47,975 nt of DNA from positions 1-47,975 of the IMG/VR virus record IMGVR_UViG_3300031857_000328, one strand, 5' to 3'. Source of the stretch: a virus. Below the pieces are notes generated by a model. The model searched no databases, was not told the origin of the DNA, and saw only the letters and a program-made list of their open reading frames with translations. The position numbers and the translations under genes were made by a program. This document shows, piece by piece, positions 35,270 to 42,694 of the stretch (its first letter is position 1; each line of letters opens with the position of its first letter).

Positions 35270-35637
35270 TGATTCGTTTAACTGATATATTAATTGAATC
35301 ACTTCTTGAAAAAAAAGAAGATCGTTGCAAACGAATAGCTGATAGACGTTATGACAAACCATCTGCTTATAAATCAGGCGCTATTGTTAGATGTCGTAAA
35401 GGTGATATTTGGAAAGATCTTAAAGAAGATGAATCATTACATAAATGGTTTAAACGTTCTGGTCCTAAAGGTAAAGAAACCGGTTGGGTAGATTGTAATG
35501 CTCCTGATGGAAAAGGTGGATATAAAGCCTGTGGAAGAAAAGAAGGTGAAAAAAGATCTAAATATCCATCGTGTCGACCAACACCTGCTGGATGTAAGAA
35601 AAAAGGTAAAGGTAAAACTTGGGGTAAAACAAAATAA
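35269..35637 (+). CDS. small basic Cys-rich phage protein (YPSCRPTPAGCKKKGKG family)
   Basis: 122 residues, very basic. It begins MIRLTDILIESLLEKKED, a leader with L-I-E|S. The body contains LHKWFKRSGPKGKETGWVDC and ACGRKEGEKRSKYPSCRPTP followed by CKKKGKGKTWGKTK, a conserved module of small virion-associated phage proteins. The spaced Cys residues may bind zinc. Likely enters the head bound to DNA; this is inferred from charge and context. Overlaps the previous stop at ATAATG. Confidence 0.6.
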   Translation: MIRLTDILIESLLEKKEDRCKRIADRRYDKPSAYKSGAIVRCRKGDIWKDLKEDESLHKWFKRSGPKGKETGWVDCNAPDGKGGYKACGRKEGEKRSKYPSCRPTPAGCKKKGKGKTWGKTK

Positions 35638-35645
35638 ATAAAAAT

Positions 35646-36650
35646 ATGCAAGACAATTTTAACATACATAGTTGGCAGTTAAAAACAGCTATAAATGAAT
35701 TAGAAAAAACAAACGAAGACGAAATTGGTTTATCTGATATCTTAGCTCGTGATTTATTTAAATTACAAGGTAAAATATCTGATGACTTATTTTATAAGTT
35801 AAGAAAATTAGTTAATTCACAAGACCCAGCTGCTTTAGCTAAAGCTAAAGAAATTATAAGTCGTATTAAACCAGAAGATGATCGTATCTATATGGGTGAA
35901 GAAAAAGGACAATGTCCTGAATGTGGATGTAAAATGGAAGCTGCAATGTGTAATGAATGTGGTTATATGGAAGAAGCTACATTCACTGATAAACATGATG
36001 ACAACCCTGAATTAAAAGGTGGTCAAAAAGATTTACCTGATGAAGTACAAGCTAAAATTATAGCTAAAGAAGGTGAAAATAATCCAATTAATATATTAAG
36101 AGATATTTATTATTTCGATAAATTAAATACTCTAGCTGCTAAAGAAGATATAGACCCTAAATACTATTCATACGGTACACTTTGGGCTAAAAAAGGAGAC
36201 ATATTTGATTCTGATTCTGAAGAATATGATATGATTCTTGGTTCTAAAGATTTAGAAAAAGGAGTAGATTATACTGAAGGATCAATAAATGAAAGTGAAG
36301 ATCATGAAGTATCAATGGCTCAAAATAGCCTAAAAGCTATCATTAGCTCAGCTAGTCAACTTATGGCTAAATTAGGCGATAATGAAAGAGACATTCCAGG
36401 TTGGATTCAAGATCATATTGCTAAATCAGAAAACTATATTGAACAAGCAAATCAAAGTTTCCATGAATTAGAACCATATGGTGATTCAGATGAAATGAAT
36501 GAAGCTATGTTCACATCAGCTAATTCTAACAATCCTGAAGGTGATAAATTAGTATTACGTTTCTTACAAGGTATTGCTAAGAAATTTGACTACCCAGTAT
36601 ATCAAGCTGCTTTATTTGTTAAAGATAGAATTAAAAAATTAGGCTACTAA
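35646..36650 (+). CDS. acidic phage protein with zinc ribbon
   Basis: 334 residues, acidic overall. Residues 89-110 form a zinc ribbon (GQCPECGCKMEAAMCNECGY) with paired CPxCGC/CNECG. The middle (160-215) has a beta-alpha segment, and the C-terminal ~60 residues (FLQGIAKKFDYPVYQAALFV) form a helical module repeated in other phage proteins. No catalytic motif visible. It lies in the run of suspected packaged proteins, but its own start lacks an amphipathic leader. Function unknown. Confidence 0.5.
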   Translation: MQDNFNIHSWQLKTAINELEKTNEDEIGLSDILARDLFKLQGKISDDLFYKLRKLVNSQDPAALAKAKEIISRIKPEDDRIYMGEEKGQCPECGCKMEAAMCNECGYMEEATFTDKHDDNPELKGGQKDLPDEVQAKIIAKEGENNPINILRDIYYFDKLNTLAAKEDIDPKYYSYGTLWAKKGDIFDSDSEEYDMILGSKDLEKGVDYTEGSINESEDHEVSMAQNSLKAIISSASQLMAKLGDNERDIPGWIQDHIAKSENYIEQANQSFHELEPYGDSDEMNEAMFTSANSNNPEGDKLVLRFLQGIAKKFDYPVYQAALFVKDRIKKLGY

Positions 36651-36653
36651 TTT

Positions 36654-38213
36654 ATGAAAAAATTTAGAATAATAAAATCACGTCCTATAAAAGAAGAGGA
36701 AGAAGTAATTGATCAACAAGATCAAGATGTTGCTCCACAGCAATCTGAAATTACTTATGAATCTAATCCTTTAGAGTTTATGTTAATGAAATATCCAACA
36801 TTAACTAAAACTTTAACTGATTTATTAACTGAAAATTTTAGAGATTATATTGTTGGTGTTTATATAATGGCACCTAAACCAACTATATTTAAAATTGTTT
36901 TACACAATAATCGCTCATTTCATTTAATATTCATGGGTGATGAAAAATATGAGGCTAAAGTAAGTGGTAAAAAGTATTGGTTATCCAATATAGGTGAATT
37001 TGAAAATGCTGTTATGTCTATAGCTGATTTATTAATGTTAGGTACTCCACCATCAACTCAAGGACCAGAAACAGAAATGGCTTCTAGTTCTGAAGAAGAA
37101 ACATCTACTATCACACCAGAAGAAACACCAGAAGAAGAAGAAGCACCTGAAGAAATAGCTGAAAGTAAGAAAAAATTTAAATTAAACTTACTAGAAAATA
37201 AATTACAGGAAGCTGAAACTGGGGAAGCAGTTTTATTTGAATCTGCTTTAGTATATGCTTGGTATAAACTAAACAAAAAACCAATCCCAGAAGATGCTAT
37301 ACTGCCAGCTGAATTAGAAAAATTAAAATCTAATCCTTCTTTAGTAAAAAGTGCCGCTAACGCTATAACTCAATTAAAATTAACTAGCGGTAAAGAAGCT
37401 AGAGGAACAGGTAGAGCAGGAAGTACAGTATCAGTAACTCCATTTTGGTCTAGTTTTGGTGCTTCAAATACTACTCCAAAAACAGATGTTATATTAGGTG
37501 ATAGAAAAATATCTGTTAAAGCAGGTAACGCTCAATTAATGAGTGGTGGTAAGAATGAATCAATAGCTACATTTTATGCTGCTGCTAAAAAAGTACCTAA
37601 TATTTTAAAAACAAAAGAAGCAAAAGATGTAATTGATACATTTGAAAAATTTGTAGAAGCTGGATACACAAAACAAGGTAGTGTTGATACAAATTTAAAA
37701 GCTGGTAAAGATAAAGTTATTAAAGCTGGAGATGCTGCTCATAAAGAAATGAGAGGTAAATTAGAAGCATTATTTAATAAAAGTCCTGAATTTAAAATAG
37801 CATTTGCTAAAGAAGCAATGTCAGGTCTTGAAAAATTTGGCCCTGGTAGCCCTGCTACAGCAGATTATGTTCTATCAGTTGATAGTAGTTATGGTAATCC
37901 ACAATTACATAAAACTCAAGATGATAAATACGCTGCTAAAATAGCTGATCAAATGAAATTAACAGTTAGATTTAAATCTACATCTGAGAAATTAAAAGGA
38001 GAAAAAACAGGACGTTATCGTTTCTGGTCAGTTGTTTCTTTAATTTCAGATCCATCTAAATTAAAAGAAGGAGTATTAGATAGTATTAAATCTGTAGTTA
38101 ATAAAGTAAAGGACTATGTATCTCAAGGTATAGCATCATTAACAAAATTTATTATTGGTGACAATCCAGAAGATGTAGACATTAGCTTAAATAACAATAT
38201 AGACTTTAGTTAA
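36654..38213 (+). CDS. large accessory protein with possible nuclease-like core
   Basis: 519 residues. The start MKKFRIIKSRPIKEEEE has an I-K-E site at 12-14; an acidic linker (about 140-170) is followed by I-A-E|S (168-171) and a second folded part. In this part, TPKTDVILGDRKISVKAG (about 274-290) with QLMSGGKNES is a short Asp...Lys pattern resembling restriction-endonuclease-like folds (Asp278, Lys289), but the expected acidic partner is absent, so this is tentative. It closes the transcription unit: a terminator hairpin follows within 60 bases. Confidence 0.45.
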   Translation: MKKFRIIKSRPIKEEEEVIDQQDQDVAPQQSEITYESNPLEFMLMKYPTLTKTLTDLLTENFRDYIVGVYIMAPKPTIFKIVLHNNRSFHLIFMGDEKYEAKVSGKKYWLSNIGEFENAVMSIADLLMLGTPPSTQGPETEMASSSEEETSTITPEETPEEEEAPEEIAESKKKFKLNLLENKLQEAETGEAVLFESALVYAWYKLNKKPIPEDAILPAELEKLKSNPSLVKSAANAITQLKLTSGKEARGTGRAGSTVSVTPFWSSFGASNTTPKTDVILGDRKISVKAGNAQLMSGGKNESIATFYAAAKKVPNILKTKEAKDVIDTFEKFVEAGYTKQGSVDTNLKAGKDKVIKAGDAAHKEMRGKLEALFNKSPEFKIAFAKEAMSGLEKFGPGSPATADYVLSVDSSYGNPQLHKTQDDKYAAKIADQMKLTVRFKSTSEKLKGEKTGRYRFWSVVSLISDPSKLKEGVLDSIKSVVNKVKDYVSQGIASLTKFIIGDNPEDVDISLNNNIDFS

Positions 38214-38263
38214 TAACATATAGACAGATTCATAGCCTGTCGACTTAAAAAAATTATGCAGCT

Positions 38264-38298
38264 GTGGCGCACCCAAAAGGTGTGCCATTCTCTATTTG
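38264..38298 (+). terminator. hairpin terminator after the 519-residue protein gene
   Basis: Stem TGGCGCACC / GGTGTGCCA (38265-38273 with 38279-38287), nine pairs with one G-T wobble, loop CAAAA, then a T-rich tail TTCTCTATTT. It closes the accessory unit and is followed by TTGACC at 38296-38301, a possible new promoter for the dimer glycosylase gene. Confidence 0.8.
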
Positions 38299-38328
38299 AC
38301 CTAAAAAATGAATTTATATTTAGTTATT

Positions 38329-38823
38329 ATGAATATATTTTACATCCATCCTGATCCAAAAATAGCTGCTAAGCAGTTAGTAGATGATCATATCCGCAAG
38401 ATGCAAATTGAATCTGCTCAAATGTTATGTACAACATTTCATCATTATGGAATAGAAGCTCCATATAAGAAAGCTCATTATAACCACCCATCAACAAAAT
38501 GGGTTCGTGAGTCAATGAATCATGTTAAATGGTTACTTGAACATGGTTTAGAGATATGTGATGAGTTTATTATTAGATATGGTAAGTCACATGCAACAGA
38601 AAAAGTTTTGCTTTGGGTAAAAGATAACTTATCTTTATTAGAAGGTAAAATTCCAAATAGTGAATTTATACCCCCACCACAATGTATGCCTGATGAATAT
38701 AAAAAAGACGATACATTGAACGCATATAGAGAATTTTATATTAAAGACAAAATTGGAATTAAAAAATTAAATTATAACAAACTAAATAACACCCCAGAAT
38801 GGATAAAAGAATCGTTATTGTAG
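38329..38823 (+). CDS. pyrimidine-dimer DNA glycosylase-like protein
   Basis: 164 residues from the internal ATG 38329 (MNIFYIHPDPK); the earlier ATG at 38308 adds seven residues not seen in relatives. The pattern MNIFYxxxDPKxxAxxxxDxHxxKMxxExAQ is that of the T4 endonuclease V-related (Pyr_excise) family, with NHPSTKWVRESMNHVKWLLE at about 52-71, DEFIIRYGKSHAT at 78-90 and PPQCMPDEYK. These enzymes repair UV dimers, useful for a phage in lit waters. It directly follows the terminator at 38264 and overlaps the flavoprotein gene. Confidence 0.72.
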   Translation: MNIFYIHPDPKIAAKQLVDDHIRKMQIESAQMLCTTFHHYGIEAPYKKAHYNHPSTKWVRESMNHVKWLLEHGLEICDEFIIRYGKSHATEKVLLWVKDNLSLLEGKIPNSEFIPPPQCMPDEYKKDDTLNAYREFYIKDKIGIKKLNYNKLNNTPEWIKESLL

Positions 38824-40136
38824 GAGCAGGAGTAGCAGGGATAAACGCCGCTACTAAACTAGTAGACAATGGATATCCTGGTGAATTAATCACCATTATA
38901 GACAAAGGTAATGACCCAATAAATCGCTTACCTGAAGAGGTAATGACAGGAATGTTAGGTGCTGGTGGTTGGAGTGATGGTAAATTAACTTATCATACTT
39001 CAATTGGTGGTCAATTGTCTAAGTATTGCGGTGAAGAAAAAGCAATGGAATTGATGAAGCAAGTAGTAGATAATTTTACTCGTTTTCACCCTAAACCAGA
39101 AGAAATATTCATGTCTGACCCACAGGAAGAACCTGAATTTATTAAGCCGTATTTTGGTTTAAGAATGTTTCCTGTATGGCATATTGGATCTAATTTCTTA
39201 CATGAAATTGCTAAAACATGGTATCAATATTTGTTAGATAAAGGTGTTAATTTTAGCTGGAATGTTGAAGTGACAGAAATTGATTTTAAAAAGAATTGGG
39301 TATCATATAAAAATCTTACTAATACAAAAGAAAATATAGGACCATTTGACATTACATACACCTCAGGAGGATTATTATACGATGAATTAATATTCGCAGT
39401 AGGTAAATCAGGTATTGATTTTGCACAAAAATTAGCTGATGATTATAAATTACCTAATGAACCTAAATCAGTACAAATTGGTGTTCGATTTGAAGCACCA
39501 CAAAAATATTTTCAAAAACTAATTGATGTATCGTACGACTTTAAGTTATATCAAAAGTTTGATAATGTATCTCTACGTTCGTTCTGTACTAACAACAACG
39601 CAGCTTATGTAGCAGTAGAAGAAACATACGGTGATTTAAGTTATAATGGTCATGCTAAAAAAGGAGAAGAATTTAGAAATAATATGACCAATTTTGGTAT
39701 ATTAATGGAAATTAAAGGTATTGAAGATCCATTTGCTTGGAGTAGAGATGTAGTTAATAAATTACAAATAGATGGAAAGGGATTATACTATAGTCCATCT
39801 AGAACTGTGAGTAAAACATCTGAAGGTACAGATGTGACAGCACATCAAATTAAATTTTTAGATGGATTTAAAGGAGCAATGGGTGAATATGCTGATTATG
39901 TTTTAAACTTTATTGATGATATGAATAAGGTATTTGAATTTGGTAATGATTGGGGTATGTACATTCCTGAAGTAAAATACTTATCACCTGAACCATTAGT
40001 TAACTACAATGATTTGTCATTAACAATTTATCCAAATGTTCACTTTGTAGGAGATGCTTTAAGTGCTCGTGGTATTACAGTATCAGGTGCACACGGCATT
40101 TATGTAGCTGAAAGCTTACTTAACCCAAGTAAATAA
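38799..40136 (+). CDS. FAD-dependent oxidoreductase
   Basis: 445 residues. A dinucleotide-binding Rossmann motif is at the start: RIVIVGAGVAGINAATKL with GAGVAG at 9-14 and acidic Asp35 (TIIDKGND). LGAGGWSDGKLTYH at about 53-66 resembles the GGAGTFSDGKL motif of uncharacterised FAD-dependent dehydrogenases, and a terminal motif VHFVGDALSARGITVSGAHG (about 412-431) is the second FAD-contact region. The substrate is unknown. Such a flavoprotein is unusual in a phage and may be an auxiliary metabolic gene. Start overlaps the glycosylase gene by 25 bases. Confidence 0.78.
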   Translation: MDKRIVIVGAGVAGINAATKLVDNGYPGELITIIDKGNDPINRLPEEVMTGMLGAGGWSDGKLTYHTSIGGQLSKYCGEEKAMELMKQVVDNFTRFHPKPEEIFMSDPQEEPEFIKPYFGLRMFPVWHIGSNFLHEIAKTWYQYLLDKGVNFSWNVEVTEIDFKKNWVSYKNLTNTKENIGPFDITYTSGGLLYDELIFAVGKSGIDFAQKLADDYKLPNEPKSVQIGVRFEAPQKYFQKLIDVSYDFKLYQKFDNVSLRSFCTNNNAAYVAVEETYGDLSYNGHAKKGEEFRNNMTNFGILMEIKGIEDPFAWSRDVVNKLQIDGKGLYYSPSRTVSKTSEGTDVTAHQIKFLDGFKGAMGEYADYVLNFIDDMNKVFEFGNDWGMYIPEVKYLSPEPLVNYNDLSLTIYPNVHFVGDALSARGITVSGAHGIYVAESLLNPSK

Positions 40137-40162
40137 ATTATATTTAATTAAATAAAAATAAC

Positions 40163-40393
40163 ATGGCTAAAGACGCAGGAGTTAAAAAATTAAAATCACC
40201 AGATGGTAGAATCGTATTTTATCTAGATGGTAAACTTCATAACTGGGAAGAACCAGCAGTAATATATCCTGATGGTAAAAAAGAATATTGGTTATTCGGT
40301 ATTCAATACACAAAAGATGAATTTCTTGATCGTAAACGTGATTCAAATGGTGTACCACCAGCTAAGGATCCGAAATATGATACACGTCTCTAA
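40163..40393 (+). CDS. small phage protein with DGKLH-type repeats
   Basis: 76 residues. Contains MORN-like beta repeats, SPDGRIVFYLDGKLHNWEEP and AVIYPDGKKEYWLFGIQYTK, found in many phage and bacterial proteins of the DGKLHREDGPA type. No catalytic residues. Role unknown; perhaps a small binding protein. Confidence 0.6.
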   Translation: MAKDAGVKKLKSPDGRIVFYLDGKLHNWEEPAVIYPDGKKEYWLFGIQYTKDEFLDRKRDSNGVPPAKDPKYDTRL

Positions 40394-40397
40394 TTAA

Positions 40398-40405
40398 TAT
40401 TTATA
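40398..40405 (+). promoter_or_regulatory. TATTTATA element before 40419
   Basis: Exact TATTTATA, 13 bases before the ATG of the NadR-type NTPase, followed by ATATCAAA flanks like those at 1749. Confidence 0.5.
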
Positions 40406-40418
40406 TCAAATACACAGT

Positions 40419-40940
40419 ATGAAAATAGGATTATGTGGTACAATGTCAGTTGGTAAAACAACGTTAGTTAAAGCATTGGCTAAAACTGCTGAATTTAAAA
40501 ATTATAAAACTGCTACTGAACGTAGTAAGTATTTACGTGACTTAGGTATTCCATTAAATACTGATTCGACTATTAATGGTCAGTTTGTATTTTTAGCTGA
40601 ACGCTCTAGTGAACTATTACATGAAAATATATTAACAGATAGAACAATATGGGATGTATGTTCATTTACAATGTTAGCTAAATCTATTGGAACACATGAC
40701 AAATCTCAGTTTGTGAATGCAGCAATGACATTAAGAGAACAATATGATATTGTATTCTATATTGAACCAGTTGGTGTAGAAATGGAAGATAATGGTGTAA
40801 GAGAAACAAATCTTGAATATAGAGCTGACATTAATCAAGAAATATTGCGTTTATTATCATTATTTCCACCTAAAAAATTAGTGATATTACATGGTTCAAC
40901 TAAAGATCGTGTGAAAACTGTATTAGACGCTTTAAAATAA
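40419..40940 (+). CDS. NadR/AAA_28-type P-loop NTPase or kinase
   Basis: 173 residues. Walker A is GTMSVGKTTL at 7-16, followed by the NGQFVFLAERSSEL region (about 47-60), the LTDRTIWDVCSF block (71-82, acidic-basic pair typical of this family) and a final arginine-rich lid. AAA_28 members include the ribosylnicotinamide kinase domain of NadR and thymidylate-like kinases. It might feed NAD salvage together with the nucleotidyltransferase domain at 27597. The TATTTATA element lies 13 bases before the ATG. Confidence 0.7.
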   Translation: MKIGLCGTMSVGKTTLVKALAKTAEFKNYKTATERSKYLRDLGIPLNTDSTINGQFVFLAERSSELLHENILTDRTIWDVCSFTMLAKSIGTHDKSQFVNAAMTLREQYDIVFYIEPVGVEMEDNGVRETNLEYRADINQEILRLLSLFPPKKLVILHGSTKDRVKTVLDALK

Positions 40941-40942
40941 AA

Positions 40943-40950
40943 TATTTATT
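40943..40950 (+). promoter_or_regulatory. TATTTATT variant element before 40970
   Basis: TATTTATT, 19 bases before the ATG of the internal head protein candidate. Confidence 0.4.
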
Positions 40951-40969
40951 AACATAACAACAACAAATC

Positions 40970-41929
40970 ATGGCAGATTTCGATTACAAAAAGTTTATAA
41001 CTGAAGCAAAACTTAACATTAAAGTTCCTGTAAAGGAAATGGCACGTATTGCTAAAGAAAAATACAAACTCAATACAAGTTTTCCACAAATTAAGGATAG
41101 AATTAAAAATCCAACTGGCTATAAATTAGATCGTAAACAACAAGTAATCAACTACTTCATTAAGAAAGCAAGTGATGAAAATATTGATCCAATGGAAGTT
41201 GAATTACTAAAGAGTGACATTGAAAAAAATGCTGCTCCTGGTGTTAACTGGTCTTTTACTCCTGATATTCGTAATCAATTATTACAAGCAACTACTGCTA
41301 AATCTGCTTCAGCACCTGAAGAAGAAGAAGGTGGATTTTTTGGTGATTATGGTGATGCTGAGGATATGTTTATAGGTAAATCAAAACTTAAAGGTAGAAA
41401 AGCTATGGACAAAGATGATGAAGAAGGTCCATCAGAGAAAGATTTAGCTAAACTTAAATTACCAAAATCTGCTCCTTTAAATTCTAAAGTAGGAGAATTC
41501 TTTAATAATCACTCAGCTTTAATTGATAAGATTATTAAGAAATATGCTACATCAACTATGAAAACAGGTCGTGTAGTTAAAGAAGCTGAAGACGGAGGAA
41601 TGTCAAGTGCTGATTTTAAATCTGCTAATATTAAATCAAAAGAAGCAGCTAAAGAAGCACTACCAGAATTAATTCAACAGCTTGTAGATGTACTTAAAGA
41701 TTTAAAATCAGAAGATCAAGTAGCATATGTTAAAGTATTAAATGATCTTGACAAATATAAGTTTACACCTACAAATACTAAGAATGTTCTTAAACAACTT
41801 CTTAGAGCATTAGATGAACCAACAATGCCTACAATAGCAGGTAAAAAGAAGAAGAGTGATGATGATGAATTAAAAGCTTTAGGAATTGATGATGAACCAA
41901 TTAACTTAGATGGAGAAGAAGAAATTTAA
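40970..41929 (+). CDS. internal head protein candidate with T4 IP-like leader
   Basis: 319 residues. The start MADFDYKKFITEAKLNIKVP closely resembles the T4 internal-protein leader MKTYQEFIAEA, and the I-T-E|A site (10-13) matches the gp21 protease consensus. The body is highly charged, Lys/Glu/Asp-rich and helical (LDRKQQVINYFIKKA, KSKEAAKEALPELIQQLVDV, acidic C-terminus), consistent with a scaffold or DNA-binding internal protein. Position just before terminase and portal supports a head role. Confidence 0.6.
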   Translation: MADFDYKKFITEAKLNIKVPVKEMARIAKEKYKLNTSFPQIKDRIKNPTGYKLDRKQQVINYFIKKASDENIDPMEVELLKSDIEKNAAPGVNWSFTPDIRNQLLQATTAKSASAPEEEEGGFFGDYGDAEDMFIGKSKLKGRKAMDKDDEEGPSEKDLAKLKLPKSAPLNSKVGEFFNNHSALIDKIIKKYATSTMKTGRVVKEAEDGGMSSADFKSANIKSKEAAKEALPELIQQLVDVLKDLKSEDQVAYVKVLNDLDKYKFTPTNTKNVLKQLLRALDEPTMPTIAGKKKKSDDDELKALGIDDEPINLDGEEEI

Positions 41930-41933
41930 ACTT

Positions 41934-42608
41934 ATGAAAAAATACATTTTACCTATTATTTTAATTTTAATTTTGTTATGGTTAGTATTTGATAAAGTAT
42001 CAAATATTGGTTTAACAGAAGAATTTAAAACTAAACAAGACAGTTTAGTACATGCTGTTGATAGTATGCAATTAGAAATTGCTAAAGACGATGCTGAAAT
42101 TGATTCTTTAGATATAGTAGCTGTTGAGTTACAATACAAACTGGATCATCAAAAAGCTAAAGTTAAAACTATTGTTGAGTATATTGAAATAGAAAAAAAT
42201 AGCATTGATGCTTATTCTGATCCTGAATTAGTAACATCATTTAACAATCGTTACCCAGCAGATACAATTACTAATCCACTATTAGTAGCACAACCAGTAT
42301 TAGTTAGTGCCGCTAAGGATTTAGTAGAATTAGATGGTGCTAAGCAAATCATAGTACTTAAAGATTCATCTATTAATACATTAGAAGAAAAAGTAACTGT
42401 TAAAGATAGTGTTATAGCTAAGTATGTTTCTAAAGAAAATACCTATAAGAACATGGTTGCTAATCAACAAACACAAATTAAAGATTGGAAATTTCAGTAT
42501 AATACATTACAATTAGAAAATACAAAATTAAAAGCTAAAAATAAGTTTACTAAAATTGGTGCTGGCTTAATAGCTGGTGGATTAGTATATTTAATGTTAG
42601 TTAAATAA
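41934..42608 (+). CDS. membrane protein with coiled coil, spanin-like
   Basis: I chose ATG 41934 (MKKYILPIILI), directly after the previous stop; an earlier ATG at 41910 overlaps the previous gene. 224 residues: a transmembrane segment at about 4-22 (YILPIILILILLWLVFD), then a long coiled coil (SLVHAVDSMQLEIAKDDAEI, LEEKVTVKDSVIAKYVSKEN) and a second hydrophobic segment at the end (IGAGLIAGGLVYLMLV). Such topology fits a two-membrane-spanning spanin or an envelope-linking protein. No lipobox. A terminator follows. Confidence 0.5.
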   Translation: MKKYILPIILILILLWLVFDKVSNIGLTEEFKTKQDSLVHAVDSMQLEIAKDDAEIDSLDIVAVELQYKLDHQKAKVKTIVEYIEIEKNSIDAYSDPELVTSFNNRYPADTITNPLLVAQPVLVSAAKDLVELDGAKQIIVLKDSSINTLEEKVTVKDSVIAKYVSKENTYKNMVANQQTQIKDWKFQYNTLQLENTKLKAKNKFTKIGAGLIAGGLVYLMLVK

Positions 42609-42613
42609 CCCCC

Positions 42614-42635
42614 GCTATAGTCTCAGTATTATAGC
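42614..42635 (+). other. small hairpin upstream of the terminator
   Basis: GCTATA (42614-42619) pairs with TATAGC (42630-42635) around a ten-base loop. It sits between the spanin-like stop and the main terminator; may be part of a double-hairpin terminator or an RNA processing signal. Confidence 0.4.
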
Positions 42636-42639
42636 TCTA

Positions 42640-42670
42640 GAGTCTAACCCCGTAAGGTTAGGCTCTTCTT
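42640..42670 (+). terminator. hairpin terminator before terminase
   Basis: Ten-pair stem 42640-42649 with 42656-42665 (GAGTCTAACC / GGTTAGGCTC, one G-T wobble), loop CCGTAA, then TTCTT. GC-rich in an AT-rich context. Ends the spanin-like unit; the terminase element lies directly after. Confidence 0.8.
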
Positions 42671-42673
42671 ATA

Positions 42674-42681
42674 TATTTATA
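42674..42681 (+). promoter_or_regulatory. TATTTATA element before terminase
   Basis: Exact TATTTATA, 13 bases before the terminase ATG and just downstream of a terminator hairpin, the best-isolated copy: an independent promoter is expected here. Confidence 0.6.
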
Positions 42682-42694
42682 TACAACAAGTTGT

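Noticed and set aside
38214-38307. tRNA or small RNA in the gap after the 519-residue protein gene
   Set aside because: Only the terminator hairpin folds convincingly; no cloverleaf.
41910-41933. ATG 41910 as start of the spanin-like gene
   Set aside because: It overlaps the previous coding end and adds only a Lys-rich peptide; ATG 41934 follows the stop directly.
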